DNA from: Moorena producens 3L
Lineage (GTDB): Bacteria; Cyanobacteriota; Cyanobacteriia; Cyanobacteriales; Coleofasciculaceae
Direction: 5' to 3'
DNA length: 64,000 nt
Assembly: GCF_000211815.1 (NCBI RefSeq)
Contig: NZ_GL890969.1
Coordinates: 33,427-97,426 of the forward strand
Shown here: one piece after another, positions 53,847 through 62,483 of the stretch
Layout of the letters: every line of letters begins with the position of its first letter
Position numbering within the stretch: position 1 is the stretch's first letter
Program-made: the position numbers and the translations under genes
The notes under the pieces: generated by a model
The model's database searches: none
What the model saw: only the letters and a program-made list of their open reading frames with translations
What the model was told of the DNA's origin: nothing

Positions 53847-55249
53847 ATGCGAGTGTTCGTGCTAGATAAAAACAAACAACCATTAGATCCATGCCATCCA
53901 GCACGGGCTAGGGAGTTACTTAAAAAAGGGAGGGCTAAAGTCTTTAAGCGTTATCCATTTACTATCATCCGGCAAGACAGGGATGTTGATAATTCTGTTA
54001 CTCATCCACACAGAATCAAGATAGACCCTGGATCTAAAACAACCGGGATTGCCATCGTTCAGAAAAAAACTGGACGGGTCACAAGCGCCTTGGAAGTTAA
54101 TCACAGAGGACAGAATATCAAAAACTCTCTGGAATCCAGAAGAGCTTTAAGGCGAGGTAGGCGAAATAGAAAGACTCGTTACCGCAAACCTCGGTTTCTC
54201 AATCGAAAACGCCCAGAAGGGTGGCTGGCTCCATCGCTAATGAGTCGAGTATTTAATATTGAGACTTGGGTAAGACGGCTAAGGAAGCTGTGCCCAATAA
54301 CCACCATATCTCAAGAATTAGTCCGGTTTGATACTCAAAAAATGCAAAACCCAGAAATATCGGGTGTAGAGTATCAACACGGTGAACTGTTTGGGTTTGA
54401 GGTGAAAGAATATCTGCTTGCCAAGTGGGGTCATAGCTGTGTTTACTGTGGAGCAGAGAACGTCCCCTTGGAGGTTGAACACATTACTCCAACATCTAAA
54501 GGAGGGACTAATAGAGTCAGCAACCTAACCTTGGCTTGTCGGCCTTGTAACCAGAAGAAAGGTAGCGATCCGATTGAGAAATTTTTACGTAAAAAGCCGG
54601 AACTTCTAAAGAAAATACTGGCCAAGGCTAAATCCCCCTTGAAAGATGCAGCAGCAGTTAACTCAACTCGCTGGGAAGTATGGAGGAGGCTGCAACTGAC
54701 TGGATTACCTGTTGACACAGGTTCTGGTGGTCTGACTAAGTTCAATCGTCAAACCAGAGAGATTGAGAAAACGGGAGCATCCCAATTTGGCACGTTAGCT
54801 CTTTTTAGGGGGCTGAAACCCTTGAAATATCGTTGCTTTGGGTAATATTGTTTCCAAAATGGGATGCTCCCGAGAAAACCCATTGGACTGATGCTGCTTG
54901 TGTGGGTAAATCCACTCCTCAGACATTACTACTAAATGGAGTGAAACCGCTAATAGTTACAGCTAAAGGTCACGGGGTGCGCCAAAGATGTCGTCCAAAT
55001 AAATATGGCTTTCCAAAGGCTCATGCACCTGCCGCTAAGTTTTTCAAAGGTTTCCAAACGGGCGATATTGTTAAAGCTGATATCAAGGGAGGGAAGTATG
55101 CCGGTCAATACACAGGACGAATAGCAATTCGCCATCGTCCTAGTTTTGCACTCTCTACTCCAGAAAAGAAAATTGATGTACATCCAAAGTATTTACGAAC
55201 AATTTTCAAGGCTGACGGCTATGAATACGCGAGTCAAATTAATCAATGA
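53847..55249 (+). pseudogene. iscB: IscB RNA-guided HNH/RuvC nuclease, interrupted by a MITE
   Basis: From ATG 53847: PLMP-type N-terminus (QPLDPCHPARARELLKKGRA), RuvC-I IDPGSKTTGIAIV, Arg-rich bridge helix (RRALRRGRRNRKTRYRKPRF), RuvC-II TISQELVRFD, HNH domain with CVYCGAENVPLEVEHITP, GGTNRVSNL and CRPCNQKK. After TKFNRQTREIEK a 99-bp MITE plus 8-bp duplication shifts the frame. Removing 107 bp restores TREIEKTHWTDAACVG (RuvC-III Asp) and the C-terminal RQRCRPNKYGFPKAHAPA region, giving 431 residues, a normal IscB length. All catalytic residues seem intact, so inactivation is recent. The N-terminal 354-codon frame lacks RuvC-III; it keeps HNH. Confidence 0.85.
54773..54871. mobile_element. 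MITE with 8-bp target duplication inside iscB
   Basis: The 99-bp insert begins GGGAGCATCCCAATTT and ends with its near-exact reverse complement (AAAATGGGATGCTCCC). It is bounded by GAGAAAAC on both sides (54765-54772 and 54872-54879), an 8-bp duplication. It encodes no protein. The parent transposon is not identified; no second copy is seen in this window. Confidence 0.85.
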
Positions 55250-55252
55250 TTC

Positions 55253-55312
55253 GCGCTTGGCCATAGGCCACGCTACGCGAACGCTGGCCGTAGGCCACGC
55301 TACGCGAACAAT
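55253..55312. repeat. Two tandem GTAGGCCACGCTACGCGAAC repeats
   Basis: GGCCATAGGCCACGCTACGC followed by GAACG and GGCCGTAGGCCACGCTACGC lie directly after the iscB stop. This is the most frequent short palindromic repeat of the window (also 6694, 33700, 35950, 62370). Confidence 0.7.
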
Positions 55313-55335
55313 TTATTCTCCTGCGGGAATTCCCC

Positions 55336-55536
55336 GGAGACGAAACCTTAGATAGTGGAGCCTTTAGAGTCAGTGGGCTATGCAGAAAAGGCTTAAATCT
55401 TTTTTAATAGCGATGCAGCGCGGTCTTGGGGAGGCAGTGCGGTCTTGGGGGTCTCCCCCATGAGCAACTGCCGTGGTTTCCCCCATGAGCGACTGCATCA
55501 AGACAAGGCTCCACTATCTTACGGTAACTTTAAACC
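55336..55536 (+). mobile_element. SLE copy 4 with repeat inserted in its loop
   Basis: GGAGACGAAACCTT, a perfect 15-bp stem (55350-55364 AGATAGTGGAGCCTT with 55505-55519), then TTACGGTAACTTTAAACCC. The loop is enlarged by about 95 bp of GCAGCGCGGTCTTGGGG/CCCCCATGAGCGACTGC repeats (55410-55504). It sits between iscB and the DUF4870 gene. Confidence 0.75.
55410..55504. repeat. GCGGTCTTGGGG-type repeat inside SLE copy 4
   Basis: Units GATGCAGCGCGGTCTTGGGG and CCCCCATGAGCGACTGCATC are inverted relative to each other and recur at 22855-23075. Confidence 0.65.
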
Positions 55537-55582
55537 CGCTAAAACTGACGTTTATAACGGGAGTCCCCTTCCCGTATTTAAG

Positions 55583-55909
55583 ATGGATCAACGAAAGCTT
55601 TTATCACTGTTATGTCATGGCTCAATATTTTTTAGCTCTCTGGTGGTCTCTATTGCCATCCCGATAGTCATTTTTTTGGTCACCGAAGACTCAGTGGTCA
55701 AAGAAAATGCGAAAGAAGCTCTGAATTTTCACATTTGCCTTTATATATATGGGGTGATTTGTCTGATACTGACTGTGGTGATTATTGGGATTCCGCTGCT
55801 AATTATATTAGGGCTTGTCAGTCTAATTATGTCCATAATTGCCTTAGTCAAGGTGCTGGAAAATCCTAATCAGCCCTATCGCTATCCGTTTATTTTTCGG
55901 GTGCTTTGA
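55583..55909 (+). CDS. DUF4870 small membrane protein
   Basis: 108 residues from ATG 55583. Upstream in-frame Met codons lie in repeat and SLE sequence, so I reject them. The sequence MDQRKLLSLLCHGSIFFSSL, IPIVIFLVTEDSVVKENAKE, ALNFHICLYIYGVICLILTV and a final SIIALVKVLENPNQPYRYPF matches DUF4870 (Tic20-like small membrane proteins). The SLE directly precedes it and forms its leader. The function is unknown. Confidence 0.8.
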   Translation: MDQRKLLSLLCHGSIFFSSLVVSIAIPIVIFLVTEDSVVKENAKEALNFHICLYIYGVICLILTVVIIGIPLLIILGLVSLIMSIIALVKVLENPNQPYRYPFIFRVL

Positions 55910-56004
55910 CATGCCATGGCATAATTGATACAACGTTTGGGAGATGACAGTATTGATAAGTTAGGGTAATTTATCGTCAAAGATTTTACTGACTATTCCG
56001 AATC

Positions 56005-58005
56005 ATGAAGCGATCGCTTGTCCGTATTTCCGTATTCATATCATTACTAGGGTTTACTCCATCTCCTGGTATAGCAGCTCCCCCTAGAACTCCAGACCAA
56101 ACCGAATCGTGTGAAATCTTAGTGATTGGAGGTGGATTGGCTGGTGCGGCGGCTGCCTATGAAGGCTTATTGGCAGGGCAAACGGTGTGCTTGACTGAGA
56201 TTACCGACTGGGTAGGGGGACAAATTTCTGCCCAGGGAACCTCTGCTCTGGATGAACGACCCACTCAGCGATCGCGTTTATTCTATCCTAAGGGCTATCT
56301 AGAATTACGCGATCGCATCAAACGCTACTACCGTCAACTCAATCCTGGGGACTGCTGGGTAAGTGAATCCTGTTTTCTACCCCGTGATGCTCACCAAATC
56401 CTGTTTAATATTTTACGAAAGGCGGCCAAACGGGGAAAAGGGAGATTAAAATGGTTTCCCTCTACTGTAGTTAAGGAACTAGAGATTAGCGCCGATGGCA
56501 AAACTATTGACAGTGTGATTGCTATTCAACACAAAAGTACTGCTGATGCTCCTGGCCTGAACACTTTTCCCCTATCTCAAACCATTGAAGATTGGTATAG
56601 CTACGAGAATTCCTCCCGCTTTGAGAAAAGCATTTTGCGCATTGTCCCCCAACAGACCCAAGACAATAGTTCTAATTGGTATATTATCGACGCAACAGAA
56701 ACTGGTGAAATTATTGCCCTAGCTGACGTTCCCTACCAGTTGGGGATTGACTCCCGCTCCTACCTAAACCCTTCCGCATCTAGTGCTACTGACGACCCCT
56801 ATTGCACCCAAGGCTTTACCTACACCTTTGCCATGGAGCAAACCAAGGAGCCTCAAACCCAAGAAATGCCTTCGTTTTACCCGCAATACCAACCCTACTA
56901 CAGCTATGAATTACAACGGCTAGCGGACTTTGAAGGAGTATTCACCTATCGGCGAATTTGGAGTTCTAAGCGGGGTAAACGGATCCGATGGGGGGTTACT
57001 GCTCCTACTCCAGGAGATATTTCCATGCAAAACTGGACATGGGGTAATGATTATCGTCCTGGCACTTCAGAAGATAATCTAGTGTACACCCGTCGCCAAT
57101 TACGAACCAGTGGTCAACTGGCTCCTGGTGGCTGGATGGGAGGCTTGCGCACGGAAAGTCTACGGAAAGGAGAAGAAAATGCTCTCGGTTATTACTATTG
57201 GCTAGTGGCAGGGACTACCGACTCCCAGCTTGGGGATGGGGTAAAAGAGCCTCATCCCAATCACCGCTATCTAACCGGGTTAGATTCTCCGATGGGGACA
57301 ATGCATGGGTTGTCTAAGTATCCCTATATCAGGGAAGGAAGGCGGATTATTGGACGCCCTTCCTTTGGCTATCCTCAAGGCTTTACTATATCTGAAGTGG
57401 ATATTTCCCGCCGTGACTACCAGGATGAGTATTATCGGCAGACCCTTTCACCAGACGAATATCGCCGCTTGTGGGCAGTACTGGCTGGATTAGAAGCACC
57501 CTCTGTGATTCAAGGTAAAATCCAGCCAGATCAAGTCAGCCAACGCAGTCGCTCTACTATCTATCCTGATTCTGTGGGTATTGGTCACTATGCCATCGAC
57601 TTTCATCCTTGTATGACCTTAAGTCCAGCAGAAACCCCAGGAAACACCGAGCGTCAAGGGGAACGGCGGGGAGCAGGTCAAGCCTATCCGTTCCAAATTC
57701 CCCTGCGAGCGATAATTCCCCAGAAAATTGACAACCTATTAGTAGCAGGTAAAAGTATTGCTACCAGTCACATTGCCGCTGCTGCTTATCGCGTGCATTC
57801 CTTTGAATGGTCATCCGGTGCTGCTGCTGGTACAACCGCTGCTTTTTCCTTAGAAACTGGGATAGCACCTTACCAGCTTGTACAAGAACCCCTCTTCCAA
57901 CAAACCCAACTCCAAGCTCTACGCCAGCAGTTAGAAAAAAACGGTAATCCCACCGCTTTCCCAGACACGTCCATTTTTAATCAAAATTGGGAGGATTGGC
58001 GTTAA
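56005..58005 (+). CDS. Secreted FAD-dependent oxidoreductase
   Basis: 666 residues. A signal peptide (RSLVRISVFISLLGFTPSPG, then AAPP) precedes a Rossmann FAD-binding motif ILVIGGGLAGAAAAYEGLLA with CLTEITDWVGGQ. ATETGEIIALADVPYQLGID is the second flavin region. The C-terminal block IPQKIDNLLVAGKSIATSHI and AAAYRVHSFEWSSGAAAGTT matches the FAD_oxidored family (FAD-dependent oxidoreductases often annotated with polysaccharide-linked enzymes). Export would be Tat-independent by signal, because no twin Arg is clear. The substrate is unknown. Confidence 0.8.
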   Translation: MKRSLVRISVFISLLGFTPSPGIAAPPRTPDQTESCEILVIGGGLAGAAAAYEGLLAGQTVCLTEITDWVGGQISAQGTSALDERPTQRSRLFYPKGYLELRDRIKRYYRQLNPGDCWVSESCFLPRDAHQILFNILRKAAKRGKGRLKWFPSTVVKELEISADGKTIDSVIAIQHKSTADAPGLNTFPLSQTIEDWYSYENSSRFEKSILRIVPQQTQDNSSNWYIIDATETGEIIALADVPYQLGIDSRSYLNPSASSATDDPYCTQGFTYTFAMEQTKEPQTQEMPSFYPQYQPYYSYELQRLADFEGVFTYRRIWSSKRGKRIRWGVTAPTPGDISMQNWTWGNDYRPGTSEDNLVYTRRQLRTSGQLAPGGWMGGLRTESLRKGEENALGYYYWLVAGTTDSQLGDGVKEPHPNHRYLTGLDSPMGTMHGLSKYPYIREGRRIIGRPSFGYPQGFTISEVDISRRDYQDEYYRQTLSPDEYRRLWAVLAGLEAPSVIQGKIQPDQVSQRSRSTIYPDSVGIGHYAIDFHPCMTLSPAETPGNTERQGERRGAGQAYPFQIPLRAIIPQKIDNLLVAGKSIATSHIAAAAYRVHSFEWSSGAAAGTTAAFSLETGIAPYQLVQEPLFQQTQLQALRQQLEKNGNPTAFPDTSIFNQNWEDWR

Positions 58006-58250
58006 AGGGACACAGTTTACTAATAGTAATTATCTTTAGTAGGCTACGTTTTTACATACATTGATAATGGCTCTTCCATAGATATTATGCTAAATAACCG
58101 CCCAAATCAATTATCGCCTTACTGGGCAATTATTTGACTTTATAAACAGTTTTTTTAACTGTTAAAGTAATTCCCAGTAAAGCTTTCAGCATAAGGGAAA
58201 TTAAAATTAGCATCAACTTGTAACAAAGAGCATTTATTATCTGTTTCTCA

Positions 58251-58289
58251 ATAGTAATAAGTCATGATTGTGCCATGACTTATTACTAT
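58251..58289. terminator. 16-bp hairpin between convergent genes
   Basis: ATAGTAATAAGTCATG (58251-58266) pairs perfectly with 58274-58289 around a 7-nt loop. It lies between the convergent FAD oxidoreductase and tatC genes and would serve as a bidirectional terminator. The rest of 58006-58452 shows no gene. Confidence 0.6.
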
Positions 58290-58452
58290 GATGAATTAGC
58301 GACAATAATGCTAAAGATAGTTAGTTAGTTAGTAATTGGTCATTGGTAATTAGACTACTATTCCCTATTCCCTATTCCCAGAAGGTATTTGTAGCCAACA
58401 TTCAATAGCCCGATGGTAGTTTTGATAGCGGGTTGATTAACCTGACTTAATA

Positions 58453-59289
58453 TTATTTGCCGACCAACTTCACCATTCCAATCCCACCAAAATATAGACC
58501 AAGTACAGCACCCCCCAGTAAACTTTGAGTGAGAGGATCTGTCGAAGGAGTCAGCACTGCTCCCAAGATAGCTGCTCCTAGGACAACCGTGCGCCAACCA
58601 GAAAGCATTTGCTTGGAAGAAACAATTCCAAAAAATCCCAGTAACATTTGAATAACTGGGATTTGAAATGCCAAGCCAGTACTAAACATCAACAGTAAGA
58701 CAAATTCAAAATACTTATCAATTGACCACAACTGCTCTACTACATCTGCTCCGTAACTGATAAAGAAATTCAGAGCAGCAGGAATTAGAGCAATGTAGGC
58801 AAATACCAAGCCTAGGAAAAACAGAACCGTTGAGCCTAAAACCACAGGTCCAATGAAGCGTCGCTCCCGGCGAGTCAACCCTGGTAAAACAAATAGAAGG
58901 ATTTGGTAAAGAATAAAAGGACTAGCCACCAGTAAGCCACTATAGCCAGCCACTTTCAAGGACACAAAAAAGTATTCCCCTGGAGCCAGTTGCAGAAACT
59001 TGACCCCCCTAGCTGGAATTTCCAGCAACTGAACAATCGGCTTAACTGCGACAAAGCAGCCAGCCATGGACAAAAATACAGCAATCAGCGAGTAAAAAAT
59101 CCGCTTTCGCAACTCCTCTAAATGGTCGAACAGAGACATCTCGACATCATTAGGTACCTCGTCGAGATAGGTCTCAGGGTCTTTGAGAGTATCCAAACTT
59201 TCCTGGGGAGGAGTATCTAACTCAGAAGGCGTCATGGATTTTGATTGGCTTAGGGAACGTTCACTATTGTATCTTCTTGTATCTTCCAA
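58453..59289 (-). CDS. tatC: Sec-independent translocase TatC
   Basis: 278 residues; a Met at 59235 could be an alternative start, since the first ~45 residues are a hydrophilic extension. The TatC core is complete: MSLFDHLEELRKRIFYSL with the conserved Glu, PARGVKFLQLAPGEYFFVSL, FVLPGLTRRERRF, and six transmembrane segments ending with LGGAVLGLYFGGIGMV. TatC recognises twin-arginine signal peptides in the thylakoid and plasma membranes. tatA is not in the window. Confidence 0.92.
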   Translation of the reverse strand: MEDTRRYNSERSLSQSKSMTPSELDTPPQESLDTLKDPETYLDEVPNDVEMSLFDHLEELRKRIFYSLIAVFLSMAGCFVAVKPIVQLLEIPARGVKFLQLAPGEYFFVSLKVAGYSGLLVASPFILYQILLFVLPGLTRRERRFIGPVVLGSTVLFFLGLVFAYIALIPAALNFFISYGADVVEQLWSIDKYFEFVLLLMFSTGLAFQIPVIQMLLGFFGIVSSKQMLSGWRTVVLGAAILGAVLTPSTDPLTQSLLGGAVLGLYFGGIGMVKLVGK

Positions 59290-59307
59290 CGATTGTGTGG
59301 GGATAAT

Positions 59308-60897
59308 TCAAACTCGACGATAAACGCGATAGTTAATCTTGGGAAAGATATTGTCAATCTCCTCGACCTTCTCCAGCCAGCCTGCATCAATCTTGCCCAG
59401 CTTGATATCATCGTAAAGCTTATTAAACCGCATCAAATGCGATCGCGTTCGTCTAACTGCATAAGGAACCATTGTCTCGGTGCGCATAATAAATGCCCAG
59501 TCTGACGATTGCGCTAGTAGTAACTCTCGCGCTGCTTGATTTAATGCCTTCCACTCCAACTCGTCTGTAGCTTCCAACTTTGACAGCTCAATCATCCGTT
59601 CTGTGGCTTTGTGCAGATGAGGGTAAATCCAGGTATTGGTTTCATTGAGCCAGTATTCATGGAACCCCTGATACCCCCAGCTAGATTGAGAAGGCTTACA
59701 GACTTGTTGGATCGGATGATTCCGCAAATAATCTGCCAAATGAGTCATTTCATAGGTGTTCTGGTCATACCACGACTTACGGAGCAAGACATCCAGAAAC
59801 CAAGGACCTTCGTACCACCAGTGACCAAATAACTCTGCGTCATAGGGAGACACCACAATTGGAGAACGCTCTATTATTGCTGCTAGATGTTTAACCTGCT
59901 GCTGGCGATTAAACATGAAATTTCCAGCATGTTCCGCAGCTTTGTCTTTTGCCCAATACGGATCATACAGTTGCTTTTCCCCTAATCCTGTACCACGGTC
60001 TGTAATTTTGTGATACTTTATACCCGTATTCTTCCGCTTTCCATGGGGCATAATATAAGGTTTAATGTAATTATAATCTGCTTCCCAGCCTAAATCCTTG
60101 TAAAATTCCCGATATACTGGATCCCCTGGATACCCGACTTCCGAGGACCACACCTGCTGGGATGACTCATGGTCACGACCAAATGCAGCAACTCCTGTCT
60201 CAGTATAAATGGGGGCATAGGTACCAAAACGTGGTCGGGGACGAGCGTAGAGAATACCATGACTATCCATCATAAAATAGCGCAAACCAGCATCTGCTAG
60301 CATCTCCTCCATCCCTTCGTAGTAAGCGCATTCCGGTAACCAGATGCCCTTGGGCGGACAGCCAAAGTTTTGCTCATAATGTTCACAAGCCACCCGAATT
60401 TGAGCCCAAACTGCTTGGGGATACATCTTCATCAGAGGAAAATAGCCATGGGTAGCACCGCAGGTGATAATTTCCAGGTTATTACTGTCTAAAAATTTTT
60501 TAAATCCCTTGACTAAATCCCTTTCATAGTGTATCCATGTTTGGCGAATAGTGCTGAACTCTTGAACATAATGTTGGGCTAGGTAACGGATATGACCATT
60601 ATGCTGATTATGCTCAACCTCCTTCTTGGCTAGTTCTTCGAGCAGTGACAGATGGCGCTCATAACGTTCTTGTAGTAGTGGATCCCGTAGCATTGACACT
60701 AAAGTTGGTGTCATACTCATGGTTATTTTGAAGTCAATCCCATCCCGCTTTAATCCCTCAAAAACATGTAGTAGGGGAATATAGGTTTCAGTAATGGCTT
60801 CAAATAGCCACTCTTCTTCTAGAACATAATCACTTTCTGGATGCCTAACAAACGGTAAATGGGCGTGAAGGACAAGAGCAACGTAGCCAATAGCCAT
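59308..60897 (-). CDS. GH57-family glycan branching-type enzyme (DUF1957)
   Basis: About 529 residues from ATG 60897. The N-terminal GH57 barrel has LVLHAHLPFVRHP with the HxH motif, the catalytic Glu segment WLPECAYYEGMEEMLADAGL, and SPYDAELFGHWWYEG with the second acidic residue. The C-terminal DUF1957 part is present. Family members are 1,4-alpha-glucan branching enzymes or amylases in glycogen metabolism. It lies 18 bp from tatC on the same strand, an organisation that may be an operon. Confidence 0.88.
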   Translation of the reverse strand: MAIGYVALVLHAHLPFVRHPESDYVLEEEWLFEAITETYIPLLHVFEGLKRDGIDFKITMSMTPTLVSMLRDPLLQERYERHLSLLEELAKKEVEHNQHNGHIRYLAQHYVQEFSTIRQTWIHYERDLVKGFKKFLDSNNLEIITCGATHGYFPLMKMYPQAVWAQIRVACEHYEQNFGCPPKGIWLPECAYYEGMEEMLADAGLRYFMMDSHGILYARPRPRFGTYAPIYTETGVAAFGRDHESSQQVWSSEVGYPGDPVYREFYKDLGWEADYNYIKPYIMPHGKRKNTGIKYHKITDRGTGLGEKQLYDPYWAKDKAAEHAGNFMFNRQQQVKHLAAIIERSPIVVSPYDAELFGHWWYEGPWFLDVLLRKSWYDQNTYEMTHLADYLRNHPIQQVCKPSQSSWGYQGFHEYWLNETNTWIYPHLHKATERMIELSKLEATDELEWKALNQAARELLLAQSSDWAFIMRTETMVPYAVRRTRSHLMRFNKLYDDIKLGKIDAGWLEKVEEIDNIFPKINYRVYRRV

Positions 60898-61124
60898 GAT
60901 CAAGTAGCAGCCGTGGATAGGTTTTTAAAGGAGAACTGACGCAATCCGCGATAATGTTACATTATTTTAAGATTTTAGTCTCAAATAGACCGGGAAAGTG
61001 GCAGAAAAGGGCTGGTTAGTACCGAGACTATAAAATAATAAAATAGATATTAAATTGTAAGGAAGCACACATCACCAACAAAAAATAACAAATCTTAGTC
61101 TTATTCCAGCCTTATTGGTTAAGA

Positions 61125-62342
61125 GTGCTAACACCAAATTGCATGCAGGCAGCTACACAAACACACACGAACTCCCCAACCTTTCTACAACTGCTGCTGT
61201 TTGTCGATGAACGTCCCGGTTCCCGTAAACAGCTCCAGTCTATCCACCATTATCTGGAAACTCTCAAGACAGAGTATCCCTTTGAACTAAAGGTTGTGGA
61301 TGTTGGGGAACAACCCTATCTAGCTGAACATTTTAAGCTAGTAGCAACCCCAGCACTGATTAAGATTAATCCGAAACCCAAACAAACCCTTGCAGGTAGT
61401 AATCTAGTTGCCCAGCTGAAGAGCTGGTGGCCCCGCTGGCAACGCTCTATAGAAGAAAACCAAACCCAACTTACCCAAGGATTCCCTTTACAACCAACTG
61501 TTCGCTCATCTAACTCCTCGGCTGAGACATCACCAGAGACAGCTGGTTCCCTAGCTTGTGCCTTGGAACTGATTCGACTATCCGACGAACTATTTCGCCT
61601 GAAGAAAGATAGAGAAGAATTGCTTGAGCAGCTGCAATTTAAAGACCAAGTCATATCGATGTTAGCTCACGACTTGCGTAGTCCTTTGACAGCAGTATCC
61701 ATTGCGTTGGACACCCTACAGCTAGAGCAACCAGTAGCCCAGAATGTTAGAAAACCTGGGCTGACGCCACAGCTAAAGGAACGGCTATTTGAGCAAGCTC
61801 GTAATCAATTGCGCACTATCAACCGGATGGTGGTGGATCTGCTGCAAGCTAGGAAGGGAAGTAATGCTGAATTCAACATCCGACCTCATAAACTGAATTT
61901 GGGCAGACTTTGCCAAGACGTTCTAGTTCAGATGCACGAACAGTTTCAGCTCAAAGCTCAACTTGTGCAAACCGACATCCCGCAAGACTTGCCTCCTGTC
62001 TACGGCGATGAAGAATTGGTGCGTCAGGTGCTAATTAACCTGCTGGATAATGCCATTAAGTATACTCCCAAAGGGGGGAAAATTGCTGTCTCTACCATCC
62101 ACCGTACTACCCAGAAAGTTCAAGTCAGCGTTTGCGATGATGGTCCTGGTATACCACAAGAAAATCGCGATCGCATTTTTGAAGACCACTTCCGCCTTAA
62201 ACGAGACGAAGCTATAGAAGGCTATGGGTTGGGCTTAGCCCTATGTCAAAAGATTATCCGTGCCCACTATGGTCGCATTTGGGTTGATTCACCTATCAAG
62301 GGTGGCAGCTGTTTTAACTTCACCTTACCGATTTATCGATAG
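61125..62342 (+). CDS. sasA: Circadian clock histidine kinase SasA
   Basis: About 405 residues from GTG 61125, or 399 from ATG 61143. The N-terminal KaiB-like thioredoxin-fold domain (LLLFVDERPGSRKQLQ...KVVDVGEQPYLAEHFKLVATPALI) binds KaiC. A linker precedes the HisKA domain with SMLAHDLRSPLTAVSIALDT (phosphorylated His) and the HATPase domain with DNAIKYTPKGG, DDGPGIP and GYGLGLALCQKII. SasA relays KaiC phase to the regulator RpaA. Its length is normal. Confidence 0.95.
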   Translation: MLTPNCMQAATQTHTNSPTFLQLLLFVDERPGSRKQLQSIHHYLETLKTEYPFELKVVDVGEQPYLAEHFKLVATPALIKINPKPKQTLAGSNLVAQLKSWWPRWQRSIEENQTQLTQGFPLQPTVRSSNSSAETSPETAGSLACALELIRLSDELFRLKKDREELLEQLQFKDQVISMLAHDLRSPLTAVSIALDTLQLEQPVAQNVRKPGLTPQLKERLFEQARNQLRTINRMVVDLLQARKGSNAEFNIRPHKLNLGRLCQDVLVQMHEQFQLKAQLVQTDIPQDLPPVYGDEELVRQVLINLLDNAIKYTPKGGKIAVSTIHRTTQKVQVSVCDDGPGIPQENRDRIFEDHFRLKRDEAIEGYGLGLALCQKIIRAHYGRIWVDSPIKGGSCFNFTLPIYR

Positions 62343-62450
62343 CAAATGGGGTTGAAGGTTGAAGTTTGTTCCCGTAGCGTGGCCTATTGGCCAAGTTTGA
62401 AGTTTGTTCCCGTAGCGTGGCCTATTGGCCAAGGTTGAAGGTTGAAAGCG
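62343..62450. repeat. Tandem repeat after sasA
   Basis: GTTGAAG/TTTGAAG units and two copies of TTTGTTCCCGTAGCGTGGCC TATTGGCCAAG (about 62366 and 62400). The GTAGCGTGGCC core belongs to the repeat family seen throughout. Confidence 0.6.
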
Positions 62451-62483
62451 CTTTAGCAGTTGAACCGATCAGGTAATCGCTGT

